Source of the DNA: JBNNGK01 sp050268245
GTDB taxonomy: Bacteria > Pseudomonadota > Gammaproteobacteria > Enterobacterales > Enterobacteriaceae
Direction: 5' to 3'
DNA length: 64,000 nucleotides
NCBI RefSeq assembly: GCF_050268245.1
Contig: NZ_JBNNGK010000006.1
Location: 1 to 64,000 of the forward strand
Positions 34,410-44,500 of this stretch are shown piece after piece; position 1 is the stretch's first letter; every line of letters starts with the position of its first letter. The translations under genes and the position numbers were made by a program. The notes under the pieces are model-generated. The model worked only from the letters and a program-made list of their open reading frames with translations, was not told the origin of the DNA and searched no databases.

Positions 34410-35843
34410 ATGTCAGTTGCTACACATAACGTAAAAAAAGTCGCTGAGTATCGTCAGCGCATCTTGTCTTTATTATTGAATAATAAAGACTTGGTCGATA
34501 GCATTCTTGGCCGCCCTGGGGACGAACAGCAGTTGAGTAAGTACGAGCGACTCAATCAAACTGCTGAAATCAGCCATATTCTTGAAGATATCCACGCCGC
34601 CGACCTAGCGGATATGCTAGAGGCGCTTCCCCAAGACGAACGTTTAGCACTGTGGCGGTTAGTCGACAACACTAAGCGCGGGCAAACGCTGGTGGAAGTT
34701 GCCGAACCGGTGTGGGATAGCCTGATCGAAGAAATGAGCGATAAAGACCTGCTCAAAGCGATCAAAACGCTGGATGTCGATGAGCAAGCTTATCTGGCGC
34801 AATATCTGCCGCGTAACCTGATGGGGCGGTTGTTGACATCGCTGGAGCCGGATGAGCGCGCGCAGGTGCGCGAGATGATGCATTACGGCAAGGAAACCGT
34901 CGGCTGGATGATGGACTTTGAGCTTGTGGCGGTACGACCCGACGTCACGCTCAGCGCGGTTCACCGCTTCTTGCGCCTGCGAAAAACCATTCCAGATGCC
35001 ACCGATAAAATCTTCGTCACCGATCGCAAAAACACCTTATTGGGTGAACTGCCGCTAACGGCCATATTGCTCAACGATCCGGACGTTCCCGTCTCTCAAG
35101 TGATGGCTCATGATCCCACCACCTTTCAGCCGGAAGACAAAGCAGAAACGGCGGCCAGTGCCTTTGAACGATATGACTTGATCAGTGCGCCGGTGATCGA
35201 TGCCAAAGGCAAGCTGATGGGGCGTTTAACCATCGAAGAGATCGTTGACGTTGTTAACGAGGAGAGCGACAGTAATCTGCGCCGTATGGGGGGGTTAAGC
35301 CCGGAAGAAGATGTGTTTGCGCCAGTAGGTAAAGCGGTCAAAACCCGCTGGGCGTGGCTGGCGATCAACCTGTGTACCGCGTTTATTGCCTCGCGGGTTA
35401 TCGGATTGTTCGAGCATACCATCTCCCAATTGGTTGCCCTGGCCGCGTTGATGCCGATTGTGGCGGGTATCGGCGGTAACACCGGCAACCAAACCATCAC
35501 CATGATCGTACGCGCATTAGCACTGCATCAGATTGAAGTGGGCAATATTTCGCGCTTATTATTCAGAGAGCTCGGTGTCGCCATTATCAACGGCGTGGTA
35601 TGGGGCGGAATTATGGGGCTGGTCACCTATTTACTGTACGGTGACTGGGCAATGGGGGGCGTCATGACACTGGCGATGATCCTCAATTTACTGGTGGCCG
35701 CGCTGATGGGTGTAGTCATCCCAATGACGATGATCAAGCTCGGCCGCGATCCGGCCGTCGGTTCCAGTGTGTTGATTACCGCATTGACCGACACCGGCGG
35801 CTTCTTTATTTTCCTCGGGTTGGCTACCGTCTTTCTGCTGTAA
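34410..35843 (+). CDS. mgtE: Magnesium transporter MgtE
   Basis: Magnesium-gated divalent cation channel of the inner membrane. The ATG at 34410 has TTAAGGA seven bases upstream and gives 477 residues; a longer frame from 34359 is not needed. The order is an N-terminal superhelical domain (25-150), two CBS domains (about 155-270, the second with RYDLISAPVIDAKGKLMG) that sense cytosolic magnesium, a connecting helix, and five transmembrane helices from about 300, with GIGGNTGNQTITMIVRAL and PLVGSSVLITALTD-like pore segments. E. coli K-12 lacks mgtE, and the gene takes a different neighbourhood here. No magnesium riboswitch is visible in the short leader. Confidence 0.94.
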   Translation: MSVATHNVKKVAEYRQRILSLLLNNKDLVDSILGRPGDEQQLSKYERLNQTAEISHILEDIHAADLADMLEALPQDERLALWRLVDNTKRGQTLVEVAEPVWDSLIEEMSDKDLLKAIKTLDVDEQAYLAQYLPRNLMGRLLTSLEPDERAQVREMMHYGKETVGWMMDFELVAVRPDVTLSAVHRFLRLRKTIPDATDKIFVTDRKNTLLGELPLTAILLNDPDVPVSQVMAHDPTTFQPEDKAETAASAFERYDLISAPVIDAKGKLMGRLTIEEIVDVVNEESDSNLRRMGGLSPEEDVFAPVGKAVKTRWAWLAINLCTAFIASRVIGLFEHTISQLVALAALMPIVAGIGGNTGNQTITMIVRALALHQIEVGNISRLLFRELGVAIINGVVWGGIMGLVTYLLYGDWAMGGVMTLAMILNLLVAALMGVVIPMTMIKLGRDPAVGSSVLITALTDTGGFFIFLGLATVFLL

Positions 35844-35880
35844 ACCTTCACTGCCGGCATACGCGCTGGCAGCTTACCCA

Positions 35881-37329
35881 TCATTCCGGTTGCCATTGTT
35901 CGTTATGCCACAGGTGCAGCGTGGCATAAGACCGCCACGGCCGCCAACGCTCGGCGTAACGTTCAATCTGCCGCGGCGTCATAGCGGGAAAACGTTGCTT
36001 GATCAGATAATCGCCCGATAAAAAAACGTCGGGCCATGCCCAAGCGCGCATTGCGATATAGTTCGCAGTCCAGCTCCCAATGCCGGGCAGCGCAGTGAGC
36101 GCCTTAATGCCCGCCTCAATATCCAACACATTATCCAATACCAACCGCCCTTCAGTGAGCGCTCGCGCCAGTGCAATCAGTGCTGCCGCGCGCTTTAGCT
36201 GCACGCCAAGCGCCCGCAAATCCTCAGGCTGTAGTAAGGCAACCTGTTGCGCTGAGGGGAATACATGGGTAATGCCAGCGTGCGGTTGTTCAAGCGGTGT
36301 GCCCCAACGCTCGGCCATTCGGCCAGCAAAGGTCGCTGCCATGTTGACACTTACCAATTGCCCCAACACCGCTCGCGTCGCCTGTTCAAAACTGTTAACA
36401 CAGCCGGGCAAACGCAAACCCGGCGCATCGGCGGCCAGAGCGCCCAATACCTCAACGATTGAGTCCGGAGCAGCGTCCAGATCGAACAACTGGCGAATGC
36501 GCCGCAGCACCTCGGTGGTCACCCGGCTAAGCGTCGGCGCAATTTCAACCCGCACACGATTACACTCCGGTTCCGCCAGTACACTCACCCAACCGCAATA
36601 TTCCACCCCGCCCTGACTCACCGCAAGAGAACGGTAATACTGGCCGTCCTGCACCCTTTCCACACCGCTAACGGCACGTGCCTGTAGGAAAGCCAGCATA
36701 CGTGGCCAATCGTACGGCGGCCGATACCCCAAATGAAACACTAACCCGCTGGCAGCGACGCGCGTTTGCCGCTCGCGGCTTTCACGTAATGCTGATGGAA
36801 CCAAGCGATAACGTTGTTTAAACAACTCATTAAAACGCCGCAAGCTGCCAAATCCGGCGGCAAACGCCACTTCACTCAGCGGCATATTGGTATCGGCCAA
36901 CAAGCGTTTAGCCTGCAATAATCGGTGCGATTGGGCATAATCAATCGGTGATGCGCCAAACTGAGCGGCAAAAATACGCCGCAGGTGACGATCGGAGATA
37001 CCCAATCGCGCCGCCAACGCTGCACATCCCTGTTCAGACAAAAAACCTTGCTCAATCAACTGAACCGCCACCTGCGCATAGCGGTTACCCAGATCGATCA
37101 AGGCCAGCCCCGGCGCTAACTCTGGCCGACATTTTAGACACGGTCGGAATCCTGCCAGTTCAGCCGCCGCCGCGCTGGGATAAAAGGTACAGTTTTCCCT
37201 CTTCGGCGTTCGCGCGCTGCACACCGGACGACAATAAATACCGGTTGAGGACACGCCGACGAAAAAGCGCCCGTCGAATTTACGGTCACGCGCGCACAGC
37301 GCGGCATATAATGCTTGTTGTTCACTCAT
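35881..37329 (-). CDS. alkA: Ada-AlkA fusion: DNA-3-methyladenine glycosylase 2 with Ada-type regulator domain
   Basis: Multidomain alkylation-repair protein. From the ATG at 37329 (482 residues) the order is an Ada-type zinc site with C33, C37, C64 and C67 (CRPVC and CLKC), as in the methyl-phosphotriester acceptor of Ada; an AraC-type helix-turn-helix (about 80-185); an AlkA N-terminal domain; and an HhH-GPD glycosylase domain with LPGIGSWTANYIAMRAWAWPD and the catalytic aspartate in FLSGDYLI. It probably senses methylated DNA and excises methylated bases, and may activate its own gene. The methylguanine methyltransferase domain (PCHR) is absent. E. coli keeps these functions on separate proteins. 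A longer frame to 37443 has no extra conserved sequence. Confidence 0.9.
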   Translation of the reverse strand: MSEQQALYAALCARDRKFDGRFFVGVSSTGIYCRPVCSARTPKRENCTFYPSAAAAELAGFRPCLKCRPELAPGLALIDLGNRYAQVAVQLIEQGFLSEQGCAALAARLGISDRHLRRIFAAQFGASPIDYAQSHRLLQAKRLLADTNMPLSEVAFAAGFGSLRRFNELFKQRYRLVPSALRESRERQTRVAASGLVFHLGYRPPYDWPRMLAFLQARAVSGVERVQDGQYYRSLAVSQGGVEYCGWVSVLAEPECNRVRVEIAPTLSRVTTEVLRRIRQLFDLDAAPDSIVEVLGALAADAPGLRLPGCVNSFEQATRAVLGQLVSVNMAATFAGRMAERWGTPLEQPHAGITHVFPSAQQVALLQPEDLRALGVQLKRAAALIALARALTEGRLVLDNVLDIEAGIKALTALPGIGSWTANYIAMRAWAWPDVFLSGDYLIKQRFPAMTPRQIERYAERWRPWRSYATLHLWHNEQWQPE

Positions 37330-37569
37330 GGCAACGCTCGATATCAGTTTTTCAACAGTATGGTGTGCAAAACGCCATCTGACGTGCGGAATTCGGACAC
37401 GGTGCCAGCAGCGATAACGCGGCATAACGGTGCGCGCGCACATCTAGCGATTTCAGTTAAGCATGCCGCTCTCCCATACGCTAAATATTTAGTCGCTTAA
37501 CGCGTTGCACATTGCCCACGCGCCCGGTCTCGGGTAAAGTCGCCCCCCTCTTTGGCATGGGGAAAGAAC

Positions 37570-38922
37570 ATGTTTATAGGATTCGACTATGGAACAGCCA
37601 ACTGTTCCGTTGCAATAATGCGGGAAAACGGCCCCGAACTACTCACATTAGAAAATGACGCGCCCTATCTGCCGTCAATGCTTTGCGCACCCACGCGTGA
37701 AGCAGTAAGTGAGTGCCTGCATCGCCATTGGCAGGTTCCCACAGGCAGCGATGAAAATCAGCAGTTGCTGCGTCGCGCCATCAGCTTTAATCGCGAAGAA
37801 GATATTCCGGTCAACACCGACAGCATACAATTCGGTCTGCAAGCGTTGGCGAACTACATCGACGATCCGCAAGAGGTGTATTTCGTCCGCTCGCCAAAAT
37901 CCTTCCTTGGCGCTAATGGCTTGAAGCCACAGCAAATTGCGCTGTTTGAAGATTTAGTCTGCGCCATGATGTTTCATATCAAGAGGCAGGCAGAAGGCGT
38001 ACTCCAGCAGCAGATTGATCAGACGGTGATTGGACGGCCGATCAACTTCCAAGGTATCGGCGGCGAAGAAGCCAACCAACAAGCGCAAGGCATTTTACAA
38101 CGTGCCGCGCAACGTGCCGGTTTTAAAGACATCGAATTTCAATTCGAACCGGTTGCTGCCGGGTTGGATTTTGAGGCAACGCTGAATGAAGAGAAAACCG
38201 TGCTGGTGGTCGATATTGGCGGGGGAACGACCGACTGTTCCGTCTTGCTGATGGGGCCACAATGGCGCGACCGCGTCGATCGTCAACAAAGCCTGTTGGG
38301 GCACAGCGGCTGTCGCGTCGGTGGTAACGATCTCGACATCATGCTAGCCTTCAAGCAACTGATGCCGCTGTTTGGCCTTGGCGGCGAAACCGCAAAAGGC
38401 ATTGCGCTGCCAGCGCTGCCTTACTGGAACGCGGTGGCAACCAACGACGTTCCCGCGCAAAATGATTTTTACAGCAGCGCCAACGCTCGGCTGTTGCGCG
38501 ATCTGATCCGCGACGCGGCCGAGCCAGAAAAACTGCAACGCTTGCTGAAAGTCTACCAGCAACGCCTGAGTTATCGTCTGGTGCGGTCAGCAGAAGAGAG
38601 TAAGATCGCCCTTTCGCAGCAAGAAAACACAACGGTGCCGCTGGCGTTCGTCCAATCAGAGCTGAGCGAAACCCTGAGCCAACAGCAATTAGCCGAGGCG
38701 ATTTCGCAACCGTTGCAACGCATCCAGGAACAAATCACTGCGGCATTAGCCACCTGCCAAACCGCACCGGAGGTGATTTATCTGACGGGCGGCAGCGCAC
38801 GTTCACCACTGCTGCGTGCCGCACTGCAACAGCAGTTGCCAGGCATTCCCATCGTCGGGGGCAACGATTTCGGTTCCGTCACCGCCGGGCTGGCGCGCTG
38901 GGCGCAAACGCTGTTTCGTTAA
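37570..38922 (+). CDS. yegD: Hsp70-like chaperone YegD
   Basis: Cytoplasmic actin/Hsp70-fold ATPase of uncertain client. The ATG at 37570 starts MFIGFDYGTANCSVAIM as in E. coli YegD and gives 450 residues; GGAAAGAAC precedes it. The nucleotide-binding motifs are present: FDYGTANCSVA (phosphate 1), VVDIGGGTTDCS (phosphate 2) and YLTGGSARSPLL (adenosine). It lacks the substrate-binding C-terminal half of DnaK. It is divergent from alkA. In E. coli the gene lies next to mdtABCD, as it nearly does here. Confidence 0.95.
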   Translation: MFIGFDYGTANCSVAIMRENGPELLTLENDAPYLPSMLCAPTREAVSECLHRHWQVPTGSDENQQLLRRAISFNREEDIPVNTDSIQFGLQALANYIDDPQEVYFVRSPKSFLGANGLKPQQIALFEDLVCAMMFHIKRQAEGVLQQQIDQTVIGRPINFQGIGGEEANQQAQGILQRAAQRAGFKDIEFQFEPVAAGLDFEATLNEEKTVLVVDIGGGTTDCSVLLMGPQWRDRVDRQQSLLGHSGCRVGGNDLDIMLAFKQLMPLFGLGGETAKGIALPALPYWNAVATNDVPAQNDFYSSANARLLRDLIRDAAEPEKLQRLLKVYQQRLSYRLVRSAEESKIALSQQENTTVPLAFVQSELSETLSQQQLAEAISQPLQRIQEQITAALATCQTAPEVIYLTGGSARSPLLRAALQQQLPGIPIVGGNDFGSVTAGLARWAQTLFR

Positions 38923-38987
38923 TCCCTGACTCGCGACACGCTAGCAGGCGCGGCAGCAATGCGGCGCTCTGCTTAACAGGAGACGAT

Positions 38988-39548
38988 ATGCACATTGACA
39001 CCCTCAACACCGAACGCCTGTGTTTACGCGCTTGGCAAGACAACGATCTTGCCCCGTTCGCCGCGCTTAATGCCGATTCACAGGTGATGGCCTATTTCCC
39101 TGCGCCGTTAACCCCGGCGGCTAGCGCAGCACAAGCCGCTCAAATCCGCCAGTTTATGCAACAGCATGGCTGGGGCTTGTGGGCGGTAGAGCGCAGCTCC
39201 GTTGCACCGTTTATCGGTTTTGTCGGGCTAAACCGCGTGGAGGATGGCCTGCCGATTGCACCGTGCGTCGAAATTGGCTGGCGATTATCTGCCGCTCACT
39301 GGGGCCACGGTTATGCCACCGAAGCCGCTAACGCCGCGTTAGCCTATGCTTTTCAACGGTTACAACTGGCCGAGGTGGTCTCATTTACCGCCGTTCTCAA
39401 CCGCCCCTCGCAGCGAGTCATGGAACGCATCGGTATGATCTGCGATGATGAAACCTTCGAGCATCCACGCGTGCCGGCCGGTCATCCGTTACGGACGCAT
39501 GTGGTGTATCGGCTTACGGCACAACGGTGGCAAAAACAAGTATGTTGA
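38988..39548 (+). CDS. GNAT acetyltransferase of the RimJ/RimL type
   Basis: 186-residue N-acetyltransferase. It opens with NTERLCLRAWQDNDLAPFAAL, the usual RimJ/RimL start, and has EIGWRLSAAHWGHGYATEAA as acetyl-CoA-binding motif A (about 91-110), then NRPSQRVMERIGM. Substrate unknown. ACAGGAGACG gives a strong ribosome site. It overlaps the next gene by seven bases and lies between yegD and mdtA, a slot that is empty in E. coli. Confidence 0.85.
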   Translation: MHIDTLNTERLCLRAWQDNDLAPFAALNADSQVMAYFPAPLTPAASAAQAAQIRQFMQQHGWGLWAVERSSVAPFIGFVGLNRVEDGLPIAPCVEIGWRLSAAHWGHGYATEAANAALAYAFQRLQLAEVVSFTAVLNRPSQRVMERIGMICDDETFEHPRVPAGHPLRTHVVYRLTAQRWQKQVC

Positions 39549-40048
39549 TCATCTTTTCCGGGTTACCAGGCAGTGGTAAAACCACGCTGGCACGGGCGTT
39601 GGCCAAACAGCTGAATGCCGTACACATCCGCATTGATACACTGGAACAGGCTATCCGCGATAGTGGGATGTTAGCCAACGACATTGGCCCCGCTGGCTAT
39701 TTTGCCGCCTATGGCGTAGTCAAAGATAATTTGCGCCTGGGGCGGGATGTGATCGCGGATTCGGTGAATTCGCTGAATCTCACCCGCACTGCCTGGCATG
39801 ACATCGCACAACAGACAGCAACAAACTGGATCGATATTGAAGTCATTTGTTCCGATCCGCTCGAGCACCAACATCGGATTAAAACCCGGGTTAATGATAT
39901 CGCCGGGTTATGTCAGCCGAGCTGGCAAGAGGTTATCGGGCGGGAATACCAGCCTTGGCGCACGCCCGTGCTGCGCATCGACACGGCGGGTAAAACGGTA
40001 TCAGAAAGCCTCAGTGAACTCAGCCTTCGGTTAATCGTCAACGGTTAA
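39542..40048 (+). CDS. Small P-loop kinase (AAA_33/zeta-toxin-like fold)
   Basis: 168-residue P-loop NTPase. The ATG at 39542 places Walker A GLPGSGKTTLARALA near the N-terminus; a GTG five codons earlier is less likely. IRIDTLEQAIRD (acceptor-side aspartate) and a C-terminal lid-like EHQHRIKTR complete a pattern seen in small kinases such as gluconate kinase-like or antibiotic/polynucleotide kinases. The substrate cannot be told. It overlaps the acetyltransferase gene and is probably translated from the same message. Confidence 0.8.
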   Translation: MLIIFSGLPGSGKTTLARALAKQLNAVHIRIDTLEQAIRDSGMLANDIGPAGYFAAYGVVKDNLRLGRDVIADSVNSLNLTRTAWHDIAQQTATNWIDIEVICSDPLEHQHRIKTRVNDIAGLCQPSWQEVIGREYQPWRTPVLRIDTAGKTVSESLSELSLRLIVNG

Positions 40049-40347
40049 TATCGCCAGCCGGTGGCGCAGCCTCGAACGAGGCTTTGCCTATCTTCTCGCA
40101 CTTGCCTGCCTTGCGTGCATCGACATGAAAATCGTCCTTGGCTCAATGCTTGCCGGTAAGATCCGCAGGACAGAATAGTCTGGAATACGCTAATTCCCTG
40201 CATTCCTCATGGAAAACTGACGATTCCTCCATTTTTCCTCCATTTTTTTCCTGCCTTAGGCCAGTAAACTAGTATCCTATATGGAAACTGCTTTACGGCA
40301 ATGAATGCCTGTCAGAAAGCCCGCCTTTGGAGAGAATTTTCACTGTC
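40049..40347 (+). promoter_or_regulatory. mdtA upstream region with candidate BaeR box
   Basis: The 299 bases before mdtA must contain the promoter of the efflux operon. TTTTTCCTCCATTTTTTT at 40232-40249 resembles the BaeR site (TTTTTCTCCATNATTGGC) in its first half only, and a second TCCTCCATTTTTCC overlaps it just upstream. ATCCTATAT at 40274 is a possible -10. All of this is pattern matching by eye; BaeR control of mdtABC is known in E. coli. Confidence 0.4.
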
Positions 40348-41577
40348 ATGAATGCAAAACCCAAACGCCGTTCATTGATACTGCGCCTTGCGGCGCTGAT
40401 TATCGTGGTTACTGCGGCCGTTGTTATTTGGCGCCATTTTAACGCGACAGCGCCCAGCGGTGCTACGCCCAGTGCCCGCCAAGCGGCGGCCCGTGATGCA
40501 CAACGCGCCGCGCCCGGTAAACGCGGTAGGCCAATGTCGCCGGTTCAAGCTGCCACGGCCATCCAACAGAGCGTACCCCGCTATCTCTCCGGGTTGGGCA
40601 CCGCCACCGCCGCCAATACGGTCACCGTCACCAGCCGCGTTGAAGGGCAGTTGATGGCCATCCACTTCACTGAAGGCCAACAGGTCAAAGCCGGTGATTT
40701 GCTGGCAGAGATCGACCCCCGACCATTCAACGTGCAACTCACCCAGGCGCAAGGGCAATTGGCGAAAGACCTCGCGACATTGGCCAATGCCAAACAGGAT
40801 CTAGCACGCTATCAGCAATTGGCAAAAACCCATCTGGTTTCGCGTCAAGAACTGGATGCGCAACAGGCGTTAGTACGCCAGACAGAAGGCGCGATAAAGG
40901 CCGATCGCGGCACAGTTGACAGCGCCAAACTGCAACTCACTTATAGCCGCATCACCGCACCGATCGACGGGCGCGTTGGCCTGAAGTTAGTAGACGTCGG
41001 CAACTACATTAGCAGCGGCAGCGCGACTGGGCTGGTGGTGATTACCCAGACGCACCCGATCGACGTGGTGTTCACGCTGCCAGAAGGCAACATCGCCGAT
41101 TTGATCAATGCGCAGAAAGCCGGTTCGGTCACCGTTGAAGCGTGGGATCGCACCAATAAACAGCAGTTAGCTACCGGCGCCCTGTTGAGCCTGGATAACC
41201 AGATTGATACCACGACCGGCACGATTAAGCTCAAAGCTCGCTTTGAAAATCAGGATGACGCCCTGTTCCCTAATCAGTTCGTCAACGCGCGATTGAAAGT
41301 CGATACCTTGCACGACGCGGTAGTGATCCCTATCGCCGCATTGCAAATGGGTAACGAAGGGCATTTCGTGTGGGCATTAAGTGACGATAATCGCGTCAGT
41401 AAACATGCGGTGACCACCGGATGGCAAGACAGCCAAAACGTGGTGATCAGTGCCGGATTGAGCGCAGGCGATCGCGTGGTCACGGATGGTATCGATCGTC
41501 TTAACGAGGGTATGCAGGTTGAGGTATTAACACCGCAGGAAAAACCCGCCGTCGCTAAAGTACAAGGGAAATCCTGA
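40348..41577 (+). CDS. mdtA: Multidrug efflux membrane-fusion protein MdtA
   Basis: Periplasmic adaptor of the MdtABC-TolC efflux pump. One N-terminal membrane helix (about 12-28) is followed by a linker rich in Ala/Pro/Arg, then the lipoyl/barrel-sandwich halves (VEGQLMAIHFTEGQQVKAGD and LTYSRITAPIDGRVGLK), a helical hairpin between them, and a beta-barrel with QTHPIDVVFTLPEG. It has 409 residues. The ATG at 40348 is used; the GGAGAG site lies 13 bases away and an in-frame TTG exists at 40327, so the start is not certain. It abuts mdtB (TGATG). Confidence 0.94.
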   Translation: MNAKPKRRSLILRLAALIIVVTAAVVIWRHFNATAPSGATPSARQAAARDAQRAAPGKRGRPMSPVQAATAIQQSVPRYLSGLGTATAANTVTVTSRVEGQLMAIHFTEGQQVKAGDLLAEIDPRPFNVQLTQAQGQLAKDLATLANAKQDLARYQQLAKTHLVSRQELDAQQALVRQTEGAIKADRGTVDSAKLQLTYSRITAPIDGRVGLKLVDVGNYISSGSATGLVVITQTHPIDVVFTLPEGNIADLINAQKAGSVTVEAWDRTNKQQLATGALLSLDNQIDTTTGTIKLKARFENQDDALFPNQFVNARLKVDTLHDAVVIPIAALQMGNEGHFVWALSDDNRVSKHAVTTGWQDSQNVVISAGLSAGDRVVTDGIDRLNEGMQVEVLTPQEKPAVAKVQGKS

Positions 41578-44500
41578 TGCACGCCACACCGCCGAAGACC
41601 AATGGCGGCCCCTCCCGCCTGTTCATTCTGCGCCCGGTCGCCACCACGCTGTTGATGGTCGCTATTTTACTGGCCGGTATTATCGGCTACCGCGCTTTGC
41701 CGGTTTCTGCCCTACCGGAAGTCGACTATCCCACCATTCAGGTGGTCACGCTGTATCCTGGGGCCAGCCCGGATGTCGTCACCTCGGCTATCACCGCACC
41801 GCTGGAACGCCAGTTTGGTCAGATGTCCGGCCTGAAACAAATGTCGTCGCAAAGCTCCGGCGGCGCATCGGTGGTGACGCTGCAATTCCAATTGGAACTG
41901 CCGCTCGACGTCGCCGAACAGGAAGTCCAAGCGGCCATCAACTCCGCTACCAACCTGCTCCCTAACGATCTGCCCTATCCGCCGATTTATAGCAAAGTCA
42001 ATCCCGCCGATCCGCCCATCATGACGCTGGCGGTCACCTCCAGCGCCATGCCGATGACGCAGGTAGAAGACATGGTGGAAACTCGCGTCGCACAAAAAAT
42101 TTCGCAGGTGAACGGCGTTGGTTTAGTGACGCTGTCGGGTGGGCAGCGTCCGGCGGTACGGGTAAAGCTGAACGCCAACGCCGTTGCCGCATACGGTCTG
42201 AACAGCGAAACGGTACGCAGCGCCATCAGTAATGCCAACGTTAATTCCGCCAAAGGTAGCCTGGATGGCCCTACGCGTTCGGTGACTTTATCCGCTAACG
42301 ATCAGATGAAGTCGGCCGAAGATTACCGCCAGTTGATCGTCGCCTACCAAAATGGTGCCGCCATTCGCCTGCGAGATATCGCCACGATCGAGCAAGGGGC
42401 AGAAAACACCCGTTTGGCCGCCTGGGCGAATAAACAACAGGCGATCGTCCTCAATATTCAGCGCCAACCGGGGGTGAACGTGATCGCCACCGCCGACAGC
42501 ATTCGCGAAATGCTGCCAACACTGGTGAAAAGCCTGCCTAAATCGGTCGATGTCAACGTCTTGACCGACCGTACTACCACGATTCGTGCTTCGGTCAATG
42601 ACGTTCAGTCTGAACTGTTGTTGGCGATTGCGCTGGTGGTGATGGTGATTTACGTGTTCCTGCGTAATGTGCCAGCAACCATCATACCGAGCGTCGCCGT
42701 CCCGCTCTCGCTGGTCGGCACCTTTGCCGCGATGTATTTCCTCGACTTTTCAATCAATAACCTTACGTTGATGGCGCTAACTATCGCCACCGGTTTTGTC
42801 GTCGATGATGCCATCGTAGTGATCGAAAATATCTCGCGCTACATCGAAAAAGGCGAGAAACCGCTCGACGCCGCGCTAAAGGGCGCCGGTGAAATCGGCT
42901 TCACCATTATCTCCCTCACCCTTTCGTTGGTAGCGGTGCTGATTCCACTGCTGTTCATGGGCGATATTGTCGGCCGCTTGTTCCGTGAGTTTGCCGTCAC
43001 GCTGGCAATTGCGATTTTGATTTCCGCCGTGGTCTCGCTCACGCTGACGCCGATGATGTGCGCACGCATGCTGAGCCACGAATCGCTGCGCAAACAAAAC
43101 CGCTTCTCACGCGCTTGTGAACGCTTTTTCGAGCGCGTTATCGCCAGATACGGCGTCTGGCTGAAAGTAGTGCTTAACCACCCGTGGATGACGCTCGGCG
43201 TCGCCTTGGGCACGCTGGCGTTAACGGTGCTGTTGTACTTGGTTATCCCTAAAGGTTTTTTCCCCCTACAAGACAACGGTATTATTCAAGGTACGCTGGA
43301 AGCACCGCAAAGCGTGTCGTTCAGTAATATGGCCGAGCGCCAGCAACAGGTCGCCGCCGAAATACTGAAAGATCCGGCGGTAGAAAGCCTGACGTCATTT
43401 GTCGGTGTCGATGGCAGTAATGCCACGCTCAACAGTGGCCGTCTGCAAATCAACCTTAAACCGCTCAATGAACGCAGCGATCGCATTCCCGCCATCATTG
43501 CCCGGCTCCAACAACAAGCGGCGCAGTTCCCGGGCGTGAAGCTGTATCTACAACCGGTGCAGGATTTGACCATTGATACTCAGGTTAGCCGCACTCAATA
43601 TCAATTTACCCTGCAGGCGATGTCGCTGGATGAGCTGAGCCTCTGGGTGCCGAAACTGATGGCGGAATTGCAGCAAACTCCACAGCTTGCGGAGGTGAGC
43701 AGCAACTGGCTGGATCAAGGGCTGGTCGCCTATGTCAACGTCGACCGCGATTCGGCCTCGCGTCTTGGCATCAGCATGAGTGACATCGATAATGCGCTGT
43801 ACAATGCCTTTGGCCAACGATTGATTTCAACCATTTATACGCAAGCCAACCAATATCGCGTGGTGCTGGAACATGACGTCAGCCCGACGCCGGGGCTGTC
43901 GGCACTCAACGATATTCGGTTAACCAGCAGCACTGGCGCCATCGTGCCGCTCAACGCCCTCGCCAAAATTGAACAGCGCTTCGGCCCGCTGTCGATCAAC
44001 CACGTCGACCAATTTCCTTCAGCTACCGTGTCATTTAACGTCGCGGACGGTTATTCGCTGGGCGAAGCGGTAGACGCCATCACACAGGCAGAAAACAACC
44101 TTAATCTGCCGAAAGACATTACGACCCAGTTCCAGGGGGCGACGCTGGCGTTCCAAGCCGCGCTCGGCAGTACGCTGTGGCTGATTCTGGCGGCGATTGT
44201 GGCGATGTATATCGTGCTTGGCGTGCTGTATGAAAGCTTTATTCATCCGGTAACCATCCTTTCCACCTTGCCAACCGCGGGTGTCGGCGCGCTGCTGGCG
44301 CTGATGGCGGCGGGCAGCGAACTGGATGTGATCGCCATCATCGGCATTATCTTGCTGATCGGTATCGTCAAGAAAAATGCCATCATGATGATCGATTTCG
44401 CGCTGGCGGCAGAACGCGAGCAGGGCATGACGCCGTATGATGCAATTTATCAGGCTTGCCTGCTGCGTTTTCGCCCTATTTTAATGACCACGCTGGCGGC

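Noticed and set aside
36080..36616. A 178-codon forward open frame opposite alkA
   Set aside because: It lies wholly antisense to a well-supported multidomain gene, has no recognisable domain or ribosome site, and is a by-product of high G+C codon use.
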